64,000 nucleotides of DNA from Clostridia bacterium (GTDB lineage: Bacteria; Bacillota; Clostridia; Christensenellales; Aristaeellaceae). Below, piece after piece: positions 8,716 through 17,480 of this stretch (positions are counted from its first letter, which is position 1; every line of letters begins with the position of its first letter). The stretch covers positions 104,244 through 168,243 of the forward strand of contig JAGBFR010000020.1 in the NCBI GenBank assembly GCA_017936375.1. The letters are read 5' to 3'. The notes below the pieces were generated by a model that saw only the letters and a program-made list of their open reading frames with translations, had not been told where the DNA came from and ran no database searches. The position numbers and the translations under genes were made by a program.

Positions 8716-10713
8716 TTAGTCGGTGAGGTAGGTGTAGCGCGCGGTGAGGCGCGGCATGCTGTTGTACAGGCCATAGGCCTCGCCGTAGATCCTGTACCGG
8801 GTACCGACCTCCCATGTTGTCTTCGAACTGTTTTCAAGCATGACGAGCTTTTCAAACGAGTCGTCGCCGATGTTCATGATCGCCATCTGCGGCGCGCTGC
8901 TGATGATGCGCTGGATGGTGCCGGTCGCGACATAGATCGTGCCTTTTCGGATGGAGATGTAGTTGATCAGGTCGGTGTACTGGGAATCGAGATCCCATGC
9001 CTTGCGGGTATAGACGTCGGCATTGGGCATGTAGTAGACGGTGTGGGTGATCACGGAATCCTTCTTCCCATCGATCGAGGAGCGGATGACCACATCATTG
9101 TTGCCCAGCTGGGAGAAGAGCGGGATGAAGCTGAATGCGCCGGTCTCAAAATCCTGCTCAAGATTTCTGTGCGGGAAGTCGACGGTGATCGTCGCGCCGG
9201 GGAGGGTGGTGCCGCTGATCGTGGGGATCTGCATCTTCTGCTTTTCCTCCGTGGTGGCGTTCGCGTACTGCTCCTCGGTGACGGGTTCATAGTTCCATTC
9301 GACGAGGACCGTCGCAGCGAGCTCAAGAGGGATCTCCTGAGCGGCGCGGTGGAGCGTGACCTCCATCTTGTTTTCACGGCAATATTTGCTCTTGACGGAG
9401 ATGGAGATCGTGTTGTCGCCCACGGGGAGGACCTGCACGTTCTTGGAGACGTTGCCGGTCTCGCGGATGAGTGTGGAGACGTTCGTGCCGTCGATGATGA
9501 CGGTGGAACCGAGCTCCACATTGATGCGCACCTCATAAATCGACACGCCGACCTCGGCGTAGACCGTGCCGGGGTTGAGCAGATAGATCGGGGAGAGCGG
9601 CACGTCAATCGTGTACTGAATCGGCTCGAGCGCGTACTGCTCGCCCTCCTGCGTCGGGCGGATGAACGGGGTGATCGTCACGTCCATGGTGTCCGTCTCC
9701 ACGGGCGTGGCATAGGTGGAGGATTCGGTGTCATACCACATGTAGTCGGGTATGGTGACGGAGACCTTGCCGTCCGCGATGACATAGGAGGACTGCATCT
9801 CCTCAAAGTAGATGGTGGAGTTTTCTTTGCCGTAGATGGTGATGGTATGCGCAGGGTGTCCATCGACGGTGGTGGCGGTGAGCTCAACCGTCGTCTCGTC
9901 GTCCGCCCGCATCTGAAGCCCCTGACGGATGACGAACTCGCGGGCGATGAATACGCCGCCCACGCCGACCGCGGCGCAGAGGATCAGCACCACGGCGACA
10001 GAGGTCAGCACACGCCAGAAGGTGTTCTTTTTCTTCTTCGTATTGCTGAAGCTCTCGCTGATGTCCTCCCGCACGGCGCGCGTCTGCATGCGGCGGGGGA
10101 AGTACTCGCTGTCCGTCAGCGCGCCCTGATCGCCGCTTTCCGGGGTGTATCCGTCGTAGTAGTAGGGCGCGTCCTTGTCGTCGTCTGTGAAGGCAAGGGG
10201 CGTCTCATACTCGGGATTGCCCATGTAGCCGCGCTCGTTTTCCTGTTCATAGCGCGTTTCGCCGGCTTCGTTCCCGCGGACATACTGCTCCTGACGCTGC
10301 TGCTGGCGCTTGCGGATGACCGCCTGATCGCCCTCTACGTCGGCGCCATAGGCGTCCTGCACGGGGCGGATGATCTCCGCCTCGCGGATGGAGCGGCGGA
10401 CGCGGCGGGCCTGTTCTTTCATCTGCTCCTTGCGTGCCTCGCCGCGCAGGCGGCGCTCCTCAAGCTCCTCCAGCTCGTCGCGCAGCTGCGCGCGGTTGAC
10501 GGCCTCGGGGTCGTAGAGCCCGTCTTCCTCCTCGATGCGGATATTCTTCTCGCCGGGCTCAAACTGGATGACCTGAAGCGCCGGCTTCTTTTTGTGCATG
10601 GCCTCTTCCCATGAAGCTGTCTTTTGTTCGTTGTTTTCTTCGAGCGGCTCGCCGCAGCGGACGCAGCGGGGGATAAAAGCCTGATTCCAGGCGCCGCAAT
10701 GGGGACATTTCAT
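8716..10713 (-). CDS. Zinc-ribbon, single-pass membrane protein with large extracytoplasmic beta region
   Basis: 665 residues from ATG at 10713 (GGAGGT 7 bases upstream). The N-terminus is a CxxC-CxxC zinc ribbon (Cys3, 6, 17, 20), followed by a charged, coiled-coil-like stretch (about 60-160), a Tyr/Asp-rich linker, a basic stop (KKKK) and one membrane helix at about 231-255. The remaining ~400 residues have beta-rich, Ig/PEGA-like character ('GSTVIIDGTNVS', 'PVGDNTISISVKSKY'), which points to an extracytoplasmic sensor or wall-associated part. No enzyme motif is seen and the function is unknown. The protein at 41750-43708 has the same plan (zinc ribbon, helix, beta domains). Confidence 0.75.
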   Translation of the reverse strand: MKCPHCGAWNQAFIPRCVRCGEPLEENNEQKTASWEEAMHKKKPALQVIQFEPGEKNIRIEEEDGLYDPEAVNRAQLRDELEELEERRLRGEARKEQMKEQARRVRRSIREAEIIRPVQDAYGADVEGDQAVIRKRQQQRQEQYVRGNEAGETRYEQENERGYMGNPEYETPLAFTDDDKDAPYYYDGYTPESGDQGALTDSEYFPRRMQTRAVREDISESFSNTKKKKNTFWRVLTSVAVVLILCAAVGVGGVFIAREFVIRQGLQMRADDETTVELTATTVDGHPAHTITIYGKENSTIYFEEMQSSYVIADGKVSVTIPDYMWYDTESSTYATPVETDTMDVTITPFIRPTQEGEQYALEPIQYTIDVPLSPIYLLNPGTVYAEVGVSIYEVRINVELGSTVIIDGTNVSTLIRETGNVSKNVQVLPVGDNTISISVKSKYCRENKMEVTLHRAAQEIPLELAATVLVEWNYEPVTEEQYANATTEEKQKMQIPTISGTTLPGATITVDFPHRNLEQDFETGAFSFIPLFSQLGNNDVVIRSSIDGKKDSVITHTVYYMPNADVYTRKAWDLDSQYTDLINYISIRKGTIYVATGTIQRIISSAPQMAIMNIGDDSFEKLVMLENSSKTTWEVGTRYRIYGEAYGLYNSMPRLTARYTYLTD

Positions 10714-10887
10714 GTAGGAAACCTCCGAATGATGAAATGAAAAGAGTGTAAACAATATTATATTCTCCCTGCGCGGTCAAAACCCCTTTTTTCACCTGCA
10801 AAAACAAAAGAAGGCCGAATCAGGAGGAAGGAAGACGGAATCGGGCGGAAATTTGGATGAAATCCATGAAGTCAGTCAAGAAAGAAC

Positions 10888-10917
10888 TTGTTCTTTACAG
10901 GCGGGAGGTGGTATAAT
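10888..10917 (+). promoter_or_regulatory. Putative promoter for the gene at 10952
   Basis: TTGTTC at 10888-10893, 18-base spacer, and a consensus TATAAT at 10912-10917. The -35 element is weak. Confidence 0.55.
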
Positions 10918-10951
10918 AAAACAACACTATGCTTACTTGGAGGATTCTGTT

Positions 10952-11485
10952 ATGCTGGATAATTATAAGGAGGACATCGTCAGCAGGCGCAGCTCTGTTC
11001 TGGCGAATATCCTTTATGCGCTTTGCTGGGTGCTGATCGTGGTCAACGGCCTGTACGCGTTCCTGATGCTGCAGGTGATCATGTATCAGTTTGATCTGAT
11101 CTCTCTGGTGATGCTCGTTGCCTCTGCCGCCATTGCGGTGCTGCTGTTCTTCTACAAGGACAACTTTAAGCTCGAGTACGAGTATACCTTCACCAACGGT
11201 ACGCTGGACTTTGCCAAGGTGCTGCGCAGCGCCAAGCGCAAGGAGCTGGGCAGCATGAATGTGGCGAACGTCTCTGCCTGCGGCCATGTCGCGCATGAGA
11301 GCTTCCATCGCTTCCTTTCCAAGGGCGATGTGGAGAAGAAGAACTGGTTCCTCAACCGTGACGGCAACCTCTTCTACTTCTATTATGTGAAGAACGATAA
11401 GAAGCACATGATCATCATTGAGCCCAGCGAGGAGATGGTGTCCATGATCCGCAATTACGTTCAGGTGGGCGTCTATCAGGGATAA
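10952..11485 (+). CDS. Small membrane protein of unknown function
   Basis: 177 residues from ATG 10952 (GGAGGA 7 bases upstream). Two adjacent hydrophobic helices lie at about 18-38 and 46-66, followed by a soluble domain of about 110 residues with alternating beta-like and charged segments ('YEYTFTNGTLDFAKVL', 'NLFYFYYVKNDKKHMIIIEP'). The architecture resembles small PH-like membrane-anchored proteins seen in Clostridia, but I cannot assign a named family with confidence. It has its own promoter and terminator. Confidence 0.7.
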   Translation: MLDNYKEDIVSRRSSVLANILYALCWVLIVVNGLYAFLMLQVIMYQFDLISLVMLVASAAIAVLLFFYKDNFKLEYEYTFTNGTLDFAKVLRSAKRKELGSMNVANVSACGHVAHESFHRFLSKGDVEKKNWFLNRDGNLFYFYYVKNDKKHMIIIEPSEEMVSMIRNYVQVGVYQG

Positions 11486-11502
11486 CACGCGCTGTCATCC
11501 TG

Positions 11503-11536
11503 TCTCCAGCATGGCGATGCCGTACTGGAGATTTTC
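11503..11536 (+). terminator. Terminator after the small membrane protein gene
   Basis: TCTCCAG and CTGGAGA pair around an inner GGC-GAT-GCC mini-stem, followed by TTTTC. Confidence 0.65.
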
Positions 11537-11583
11537 TATGTCCGCCGCCTGTCAGGGCTTCGGGCAATAAGGAGAATTGAGCA

Positions 11584-12738
11584 ATGATCTATCTTGACAA
11601 CAGCGCGACCACGCGTCCGTTTGACAGCGTGATCGACAGCATGAGCCTCTGCATGAGGGAAAACTACTACAATGCATCGGCGGCCTATAAGCCTGCGCTT
11701 GATGTGGAGCGGGCGATGAATGCCTGCCGTCAGGCGATCATCACGCAGGCGGGCGCGAAGCGGGAGGACGAGGTCATCTTCACCGCCGGCGGCACGGAGA
11801 GCGATAATCTCGCGATCCTCGGCGCGGCAGCGACGATGCGAACGAGCGCAAACTTCCTCGTCAGCTCGATCGAGCATCCCGCCGTCGCGGAGACGATGGC
11901 GCGCGTGGAGAGGATGGGCTTTGAGGTCCGTCTGATGCCGATCAATGCGCGCGGCATGATCGATCTTGACGCGTGTGAAAAGCTCATGGACGAATACACG
12001 GCCTTCGTCAGCTGCATGCAGGTGAGCAACGAGACCGGTGCGATTCAGCCCGTGGCGCAGCTTTCAGCGATGGCGCGGGCAAAGAATAAGAACGTGCTGG
12101 TGCATGTGGACGGCGTGCAGGGCTTCATGCGCGTGCCGATGAATATGAGCCGGATGGGCGTGGATCTCTATGCCGTCAGCGGCCATAAGATCCACGGTCC
12201 CAAGGGCGTCGGCGCGCTGGTCGTGCGCAAGGGCGTCAGGCTTGTGCCGCAGATGATCGGCGGCGGGCAGGAGCGGAATCTGCGCTCCGGCACGTATAAC
12301 ACGCCGGCGATCCTCGGTCTTCATAAGGCTGTAGAGGAGATGGCGGCGCGGCAGGACCGTGCGCAGCAGCTCCTCGCGCTCAAGCAGCGCCTTTGGGCAA
12401 AGCTCAGCGTGCTGGACGGCGTGCGCGTCAACGGGCCTGCGCCGGATGAGGCGGACAGCGCGCCGCACATCCTGAGCGTATCCTTTGACGGCGTGCGCGG
12501 CGAGGTGATGCGCAATGCGCTGGAGGGCGAGTGGATTCTCGTATCCACCGGCTCCGCCTGCTCCTCGCATAAGCAGAAGGTCAGCGCGTCCCTGCGCGCG
12601 ATGGGCCTGACCGACACGCAGGCAGACGGCACCATCCGCATCAGCCTCGGCCTGATGAATACCGAAGAAGAGATGGATGCGGCAGCGGAGAAGATGGAAA
12701 AGCTCTTTATGCTGCTCAGACAATACAGGAGGAGATAA
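11584..12738 (+). CDS. Cysteine desulfurase (NifS/IscS class)
   Basis: 384 residues, full length. PLP-binding lysine in 'SGHKIHGPKG' (Lys202); 'HVDGVQ' holds the PLP-contacting Asp; the persulfide cysteine is in 'STGSACSSHK' (Cys326) with the short class-I-like loop. It removes sulfur from cysteine as a persulfide. thiI starts only 3 bases downstream, so this copy most likely acts as the NifZ/IscS-type partner that feeds ThiI for tRNA 4-thiouridine, as in Bacillus. Ribosome site AAGGAG is 9 bases before the ATG. Confidence 0.92.
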   Translation: MIYLDNSATTRPFDSVIDSMSLCMRENYYNASAAYKPALDVERAMNACRQAIITQAGAKREDEVIFTAGGTESDNLAILGAAATMRTSANFLVSSIEHPAVAETMARVERMGFEVRLMPINARGMIDLDACEKLMDEYTAFVSCMQVSNETGAIQPVAQLSAMARAKNKNVLVHVDGVQGFMRVPMNMSRMGVDLYAVSGHKIHGPKGVGALVVRKGVRLVPQMIGGGQERNLRSGTYNTPAILGLHKAVEEMAARQDRAQQLLALKQRLWAKLSVLDGVRVNGPAPDEADSAPHILSVSFDGVRGEVMRNALEGEWILVSTGSACSSHKQKVSASLRAMGLTDTQADGTIRISLGLMNTEEEMDAAAEKMEKLFMLLRQYRRR

Positions 12739-12741
12739 ACC

Positions 12742-13890
12742 ATGAGACAGATTCTGCTTGTCCGCTTTGGCGAGGTGTTCCTCAAGGGACAGAACCGCCC
12801 GTTTTTCATGCGCAAGCTGATTGACCATATCCGCTTTGCCATCCGCGAGGTCGGCGGCAATGTCTGGCTGAGCGAAGGGCGCATCTATGTGTCCGATTTC
12901 AGCGATCTGGACGAGTGCATCCGCCGCGTGACGAAGGTGTTCGGCGTGCATTCCGTCAGCCCAGCGATTGAGATGCCCAAGGATGACTTTGAGGCCATCT
13001 GCGCACAGGCGGCGGAGATGATGCGTCCGCTCTCCGGCACGTTCAAGGTGCTCGCTCGCCGCTCCGATAAGCGTTATCCGATGGATTCTCCGGCGATCAT
13101 GCGCGAGGCGGGCGGATACATCCTTGAGCATGTGCCGCATCTGAGCGTCGACGTCAATCATCCGGATCATGAGATGATGATTGAGATCCGCGATCATGCG
13201 TATCTCTCCGTCGAGCGCATTCCTGCTGTCTGCGGCATGCCGATGGGCACCAACGGCAAGGCCTGCCTGCTGCTCTCCGGCGGCATCGACAGCCCGGTTG
13301 CCGGCTTCATGATCGCCAAGCGCGGCGTGGAGCTCTGCTGCGTGCATTACCATTCCTTCCCGTACACCAGTGAGCGCGCGAAGGAGAAGGTGCTCGAGCT
13401 CGCGCGCCTTGTCAGCGAATACTGCGGAAGGATGCGCGTGCATGTCGTGCCGTTCACCGAGATTCAGCTGCAGATCCACGAGAAGTGCCCGGAGAATTTC
13501 ACCACGCTGATCATGCGCCGCTATATGATGCGTATTGCACAGATCATCGCTGAGCGAGAGGGCGCGCAGGCGCTGATCACCGGCGAATCCGTCGGCCAGG
13601 TGGCGAGCCAGACGATGGAGGCGCTGGGCTGCACGGACGAGGTGGTCTCCATGCCCGTCTTCCGTCCCTGCATCGGCATGGATAAGAGCGAGATTATCGA
13701 GCGCGCCGAGCAGATCGGCACGTTTGAGACGTCGTCCCTCCCGTATGAGGATTGCTGCACGGTCTTCACCCCGAAGCACCCGGCCACGCATCCGCGCAAG
13801 GAGCTGATCCGCAAGGCGGAGAAGGCGCTGGACAGCGAGGCGCTGATCGCCGCGGCGCTGGAGGGCGTCGAAGTGATCGAGGTCGGATGA
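12742..13890 (+). CDS. thiI: tRNA 4-thiouridine synthase ThiI
   Basis: 382 residues: N-terminal ferredoxin-like region, THUMP domain (about 60-165) and PP-loop ATPase domain with 'LLLSGGIDSPVAG' (about 177-190). There is no C-terminal rhodanese domain, as is usual in Gram-positive ThiI, so persulfide transfer must use a cysteine of the PP-loop domain. It adenylates and thiolates U8 of tRNA. It is co-transcribed with its sulfur donor upstream and is followed by a terminator. Confidence 0.94.
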   Translation: MRQILLVRFGEVFLKGQNRPFFMRKLIDHIRFAIREVGGNVWLSEGRIYVSDFSDLDECIRRVTKVFGVHSVSPAIEMPKDDFEAICAQAAEMMRPLSGTFKVLARRSDKRYPMDSPAIMREAGGYILEHVPHLSVDVNHPDHEMMIEIRDHAYLSVERIPAVCGMPMGTNGKACLLLSGGIDSPVAGFMIAKRGVELCCVHYHSFPYTSERAKEKVLELARLVSEYCGRMRVHVVPFTEIQLQIHEKCPENFTTLIMRRYMMRIAQIIAEREGAQALITGESVGQVASQTMEALGCTDEVVSMPVFRPCIGMDKSEIIERAEQIGTFETSSLPYEDCCTVFTPKHPATHPRKELIRKAEKALDSEALIAAALEGVEVIEVG

Positions 13891-13957
13891 CGGGAGCGGC
13901 CTGAACCTGAATACAGCCTGAACATGGGCTAAAATAATGTGAACCATCATAAGATGA

Positions 13958-13985
13958 ACGCAGAGCGCGATGCTCTGCGTTTTTC
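13958..13985 (+). terminator. Terminator after thiI
   Basis: ACGCAGAGC and GCTCTGCGT form a 9-bp stem with a 5-base loop, followed by a T-rich run. Confidence 0.88.
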
Positions 13986-14018
13986 TTTTGCTTGAGGGGA
14001 CAGGAGCGGGATTCTGAC

Positions 14019-14900
14019 ATGCCATGGAGAGCAGATCTTGACGACAGGCTGCCGTCGGAGATACGGGCTGCGCTGGCCGCCCTGAATCAGAAAACGGCGG
14101 ACGATGTGCGGGAGATCCGTTTCAGAACAGGCTGCCGTCCGGAGGTCTGCACGGGCGCAGGAGGGGGGACACTGCCCGTTCTTATCGGGCGGGCAGAGAT
14201 GGACGAACTGATGGCCGCGCTGTGCGGCTGCTCGATGTATGCCTGCGAGCAGAGCATGGCGAGGGGATATCTCCCGCTGCCGGGGGGACATCGGGCGGGC
14301 ATGTGCGGCCGGCTTGAGAGAGGGCCGGATGGGACGGCGCGTATGAGCGGCGTGACGTCCGTCTGCATCAGAATTGCCCGCTATGTGCAAGGCGCGAGCC
14401 AGCCTGTCCGGCAGCATCTGATTGATGGGGCGGGCAGGCCGCGCAGCGTGCTGGTTCTCGGGCCGCCGGGCTGCGGGAAGACGACCCTCCTGCGGGACGC
14501 CGCTGTCTACCTGTCCGACGAGGCGGGACTGCAGGTTTCTGTCGCGGATGAGCGGGAGGAGCTCTTTTTGAGCGGAGCACAGCGCGCATATGGGAAACGG
14601 TTGGATGTCATAATCGGCGGGGATAAGGCGGAAATGATCGGCCTGCTTCTGCGCAGCATGGCGCCTCAGGTGATCGTCTGTGACGAGATTGGCGGATGGG
14701 GTGACGCCAAAGCCATCCTTGACGCAGCGCGCTGCGGCGCAGCAGTGCTGGCAAGCGCGCATGCAGATGGGATTGAAGCGATGGCGGGAAGACCGGTATT
14801 GGCGGAGCTTGGTGCGGCAGGGAGTTTTGAGCGGTATATCGTATTGGGGGCTGCGCATGAGATCACAGCTGTTTACGATCGTGAGCGTAGGCGGCTGTGA
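14019..14900 (+). CDS. spoIIIAA: Stage III sporulation ATPase SpoIIIAA
   Basis: 293 residues from ATG 14019; TTG 13992 is a longer alternative. Walker A 'GPPGCGKTTLL' lies near residue 150 and a Walker-B-like 'VIVCDEIGG' follows, as in secretion-type ATPases. In Bacillus the protein energises the SpoIIIA-SpoIIQ channel between mother cell and forespore. It is the first of eight consecutive spoIIIA genes. The operon is normally under sigma-E; I could not pick out a convincing sigma-E promoter in the 13.9-14.0 kb gap. Confidence 0.93.
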   Translation: MPWRADLDDRLPSEIRAALAALNQKTADDVREIRFRTGCRPEVCTGAGGGTLPVLIGRAEMDELMAALCGCSMYACEQSMARGYLPLPGGHRAGMCGRLERGPDGTARMSGVTSVCIRIARYVQGASQPVRQHLIDGAGRPRSVLVLGPPGCGKTTLLRDAAVYLSDEAGLQVSVADEREELFLSGAQRAYGKRLDVIIGGDKAEMIGLLLRSMAPQVIVCDEIGGWGDAKAILDAARCGAAVLASAHADGIEAMAGRPVLAELGAAGSFERYIVLGAAHEITAVYDRERRRL

Positions 14901-14936
14901 CGGATGAATACAGGAATATGGATGGAGGAATTTCAG

Positions 14937-15461
14937 ATGGGGTCTGACGCGGCATTCAGCGTGACGATGTGTATCTGCGCGGCGGCGGTGCTGCTGGCGG
15001 ATGGCGAACGGCAGCGTGCATCCTATGTGCGCGCGATGAGAAGGTGTTTGATGAGGATGAACGACGTCATCCGCTATGAGCGGCCGCCGCTTGCGCAGCT
15101 GCTCAGACGGATTGATCTGAAAGGAACAAGGCAGGATCGGGAACTGACGCGGATGCTTCATGCCTGCGCGGACAGGCTGGAACACTGCGCAAATCCTCAG
15201 CTGCTGAATCTCTTCGCGGGGGAGAGCGCGCGAAGGAGCACATATGGCGTGCTGAGCGGAGAAGACCGGGAGGCGTTCGAGGGAATTCTGGCAGAGCTTG
15301 GCCGATGCGGGCTTGCAGAGCAGCTGCGGCTGATTGGCGAGGCGGATGAAAGGCTCCGTGCCCGGGAGGAGATCCTGAATCATGAATCCCGGCAGCGGGC
15401 GCGTTTGATCCGTACGCTGGGCTTTGCGAGCGGGGCGGCGGTGTTCCTGATACTGATCTGA
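14937..15461 (+). CDS. spoIIIAB: Stage III sporulation protein SpoIIIAB
   Basis: 174 residues from ATG 14937, selected because GGAGGA is 7 bases upstream; ATG 14904 would add 11 residues without a good site. One hydrophobic helix lies near each end and the soluble middle is alpha-helical and charged, like GspF-type secretion proteins. The usual length is about 170 residues. It is thought to anchor the SpoIIIAA ATPase to the channel. Confidence 0.88.
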   Translation: MGSDAAFSVTMCICAAAVLLADGERQRASYVRAMRRCLMRMNDVIRYERPPLAQLLRRIDLKGTRQDRELTRMLHACADRLEHCANPQLLNLFAGESARRSTYGVLSGEDREAFEGILAELGRCGLAEQLRLIGEADERLRAREEILNHESRQRARLIRTLGFASGAAVFLILI

Positions 15462-15474
15462 GGGGGATGAAGGC

Positions 15475-15672
15475 ATGAATATCGATCTGCTGTTTCAGAT
15501 TGCGGGCGTTGGGATTCTCGTCTTTGCCGTCAATCAGGTCCTTCAGAAGGCGGGGCGGGAGGATATCGCCATTCTGGCCTCGGTTGCGGGACTGGCTGTG
15601 GTGCTGTTTATGGTGGTGGATCTGATTGCGCAGCTGCTCAACAGTGTGAAGAGCATATTCGGGCTGTATTGA
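15475..15672 (+). CDS. spoIIIAC: Stage III sporulation protein SpoIIIAC
   Basis: 65 residues with two membrane helices, starting 'MNIDLLFQIAGVGILVF'. 'VNQVLQKAGREDIA' between the helices is the family hallmark. Length is typical. It is a small membrane subunit of the SpoIIIA complex, placed between AB and AD as in other spore formers. Confidence 0.93.
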   Translation: MNIDLLFQIAGVGILVFAVNQVLQKAGREDIAILASVAGLAVVLFMVVDLIAQLLNSVKSIFGLY

Positions 15673-15702
15673 TGGATTGTGCAGCTGAAGGGAGGGCGGA
15701 GA

Positions 15703-16092
15703 ATGGAATGGACAAGGCTGCTTGGGCTATGTGTGCTGGCCGCGGCGCTGACGATGATCCTGCGGCAGATGAATGCGCCGGTCGCAGCACTGCTTGCGGC
15801 GGCGTTCGGTGTGATGGCGCTGTTCTCGGTTCTGCCGCAGATCGGGCGCTATGCGCAGGAGATCCGCAGCCTGCTGCAGAGGATCGGGCTGGAGGAGACG
15901 TACTACAGGATCATCCTCAAGGTGATGGGGATCGCGCTGATCACCCAGATCACAGCAGGCATATGCACGGATATGGGCGCTTCCTCGGCCGCGAAGCACG
16001 CGGAGATGTGCGGGCGGCTTGCGCTGATGGGCGTCGCCGTGCCTGTATTTGTGCAGCTGACAGAGATGGCCGTCGGCGTGCTTTCGCCATAA
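15703..16092 (+). CDS. spoIIIAD: Stage III sporulation protein SpoIIIAD
   Basis: 129 residues from ATG 15703, with GGAGGGCGGA just upstream. Several membrane helices and the family-like 'YYRIILKVMGIALITQITAGICTDMG' region are present. It is a membrane subunit of the feeding-tube complex. Its TAA stop (16090-16092) lies where the spoIIIAE signal peptide reading frame begins. Confidence 0.9.
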   Translation: MEWTRLLGLCVLAAALTMILRQMNAPVAALLAAAFGVMALFSVLPQIGRYAQEIRSLLQRIGLEETYYRIILKVMGIALITQITAGICTDMGASSAAKHAEMCGRLALMGVAVPVFVQLTEMAVGVLSP

Positions 16093-16112
16093 TTGCCGCG
16101 GCGCTGCTCCTG

Positions 16113-17249
16113 ATGGCGCCAGAGCCTGCGTATGCGCATGGCGATCAGGCATACGAAGAACGGGCGTATGCACAAGAGGAGATCCTGCGGGGTACGGGAA
16201 AGGTGATTGCCGGGCTCGACCTGCCAGGCGACGATATCTCCATTGATATGCGCTGGCTTGGCGGAGAAGGCGAGGCGGGGATTGCCGAGGCGCTGGAGAC
16301 GATCAGCGCCGGTGGTGCTGTTTCTCCGCAGGCTATCCTTGAAGCTGCGCTGAATGGCTTTGCGCAGGGATTGCTGGCGTGCGGGAAGCTGATGGTCTCA
16401 ATCATGACGCCGGTGCTTCTCGTGTGCATGTGCATGCATCTGACGGGCGGCGGGGAGGCGGGGCTTTCGCGGCCTGTCTGCACGATGCTGACGCTGATCC
16501 CGCTGCTCCTGCTTTCTATCCGGGAGCTGGATCATACGAGGGCGACGATACTGGATATGACCGGAAAGATGGAGAACATGCTGCCCGTGCTGCTGACGCT
16601 GCTCACGGCGCTTGGCGGCAACGCCTCGTCGGCGTTCCTTCATCCGGTGGTGGTTACGGCGTCCGGCAGTATGGTGTTTCTGACAAGGGAAGTGATTCTG
16701 CGGCTGGTGATGTGCACCTGCGCGGTCACGGCGGTCAATCATCTCTCGGACAGGGCGCATCTGACGCGGATGGCCCAGCTGCTGCGCAGCGTGGTCTGCT
16801 GGTTGCTGGGCGTCAGCTTTACTGTGTTTATCGGGGCTATGTCTCTTCAGGGGGTGTGCAGCGCTTCTGCGGATGGAATTGTGATCCGGGCGGCGAAGTA
16901 TGCCGTGGACAATTTCGTGCCGGTGGTCGGCGGAATGTTTTCCGATACGATGGACACGCTGGTGGGCTGTACGCTGATTGTCAAAAATGCGCTTGGCGTG
17001 ACCTGCGTGCTCGTGCTCTGCGGCGCGCTGATGGGGCCGCTGATGGGCACGTTGTCCTCCGTGTTTGCGCTTAAGCTGTGTGCGGCGCTGCTTGAGCCCG
17101 TGGCAGGTGGGGAGGTTATCGGCGCGATTTCGGATTTTACGAGGATACTCGTTCTGTTTCTGATCACCATGTTGTGCGTGGGGACGATGTATTTTCTGCT
17201 CATTGTGCAGATGCTGCTGGTCGGAAATCTGACGGTGATGCTCAGATAG
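16113..17249 (+). CDS. spoIIIAE: Stage III sporulation protein SpoIIIAE
   Basis: 378 residues if started at ATG 16113. The frame upstream encodes 'AFAIIAAALLLMAPEPAYAHG', a good signal peptide, but there is no ATG, GTG or TTG in frame to start it; only ATA 16089, ATT 16092 and CTG 16104/16110 are available. ATG 16113 would cut the signal peptide to about six residues. The body has the expected conserved helices ('GLLACGKLMVSIMTPVLLV', 'SFTVFIGAMSLQGV', 'GGEVIGAISDFTRI'). It is the largest membrane subunit of the SpoIIIA channel. The true start is likely non-canonical and coupled to the spoIIIAD stop; a sequence error is the other option. Confidence 0.85.
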   Translation: MAPEPAYAHGDQAYEERAYAQEEILRGTGKVIAGLDLPGDDISIDMRWLGGEGEAGIAEALETISAGGAVSPQAILEAALNGFAQGLLACGKLMVSIMTPVLLVCMCMHLTGGGEAGLSRPVCTMLTLIPLLLLSIRELDHTRATILDMTGKMENMLPVLLTLLTALGGNASSAFLHPVVVTASGSMVFLTREVILRLVMCTCAVTAVNHLSDRAHLTRMAQLLRSVVCWLLGVSFTVFIGAMSLQGVCSASADGIVIRAAKYAVDNFVPVVGGMFSDTMDTLVGCTLIVKNALGVTCVLVLCGALMGPLMGTLSSVFALKLCAALLEPVAGGEVIGAISDFTRILVLFLITMLCVGTMYFLLIVQMLLVGNLTVMLR

Positions 17250-17259
17250 GGGTGCGCGG

Positions 17260-17469
17260 ATGGTGACGATGATAAGCAGGCTCTGCGGTCTTTGCGCGAT
17301 GAGCGCGATGCTGGAAATGCTGCTTTTCCGAGAGGAAAGAGGCTCGATGGTGAGGATGGTTTGCGGGCTGCTGATGCTGCATATGACGCTCTCGGATGGG
17401 CGGGAAATGGTGATGCAGATGATTCGGGCTGAGGGACTTGATGAGATATTCCGCATACTGATCGGATAG
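17260..17469 (+). CDS. spoIIIAF: Short SpoIIIAF-like protein
   Basis: Only 69 residues, against about 200 in Bacillus. It has hydrophobic segments at about 3-22 and 30-42 and then a short amphipathic tail, so it corresponds to the membrane anchor of SpoIIIAF without the soluble ring-forming domain. The assignment rests mainly on position between AE and AG. TAGGGG is 7 bases before the ATG. No frameshifted remainder of the missing domain is seen before the next gene 11 bases downstream. Confidence 0.6.
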   Translation: MVTMISRLCGLCAMSAMLEMLLFREERGSMVRMVCGLLMLHMTLSDGREMVMQMIRAEGLDEIFRILIG

Positions 17470-17480
17470 GGGGATGGGTT

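Noticed and set aside
15669-16112. Long N-terminal extension of spoIIIAE from 15669
   Set aside because: It runs through spoIIIAD in another frame and encodes low-complexity Asp/Ala/Arg sequence; the signal peptide marks the true start region.
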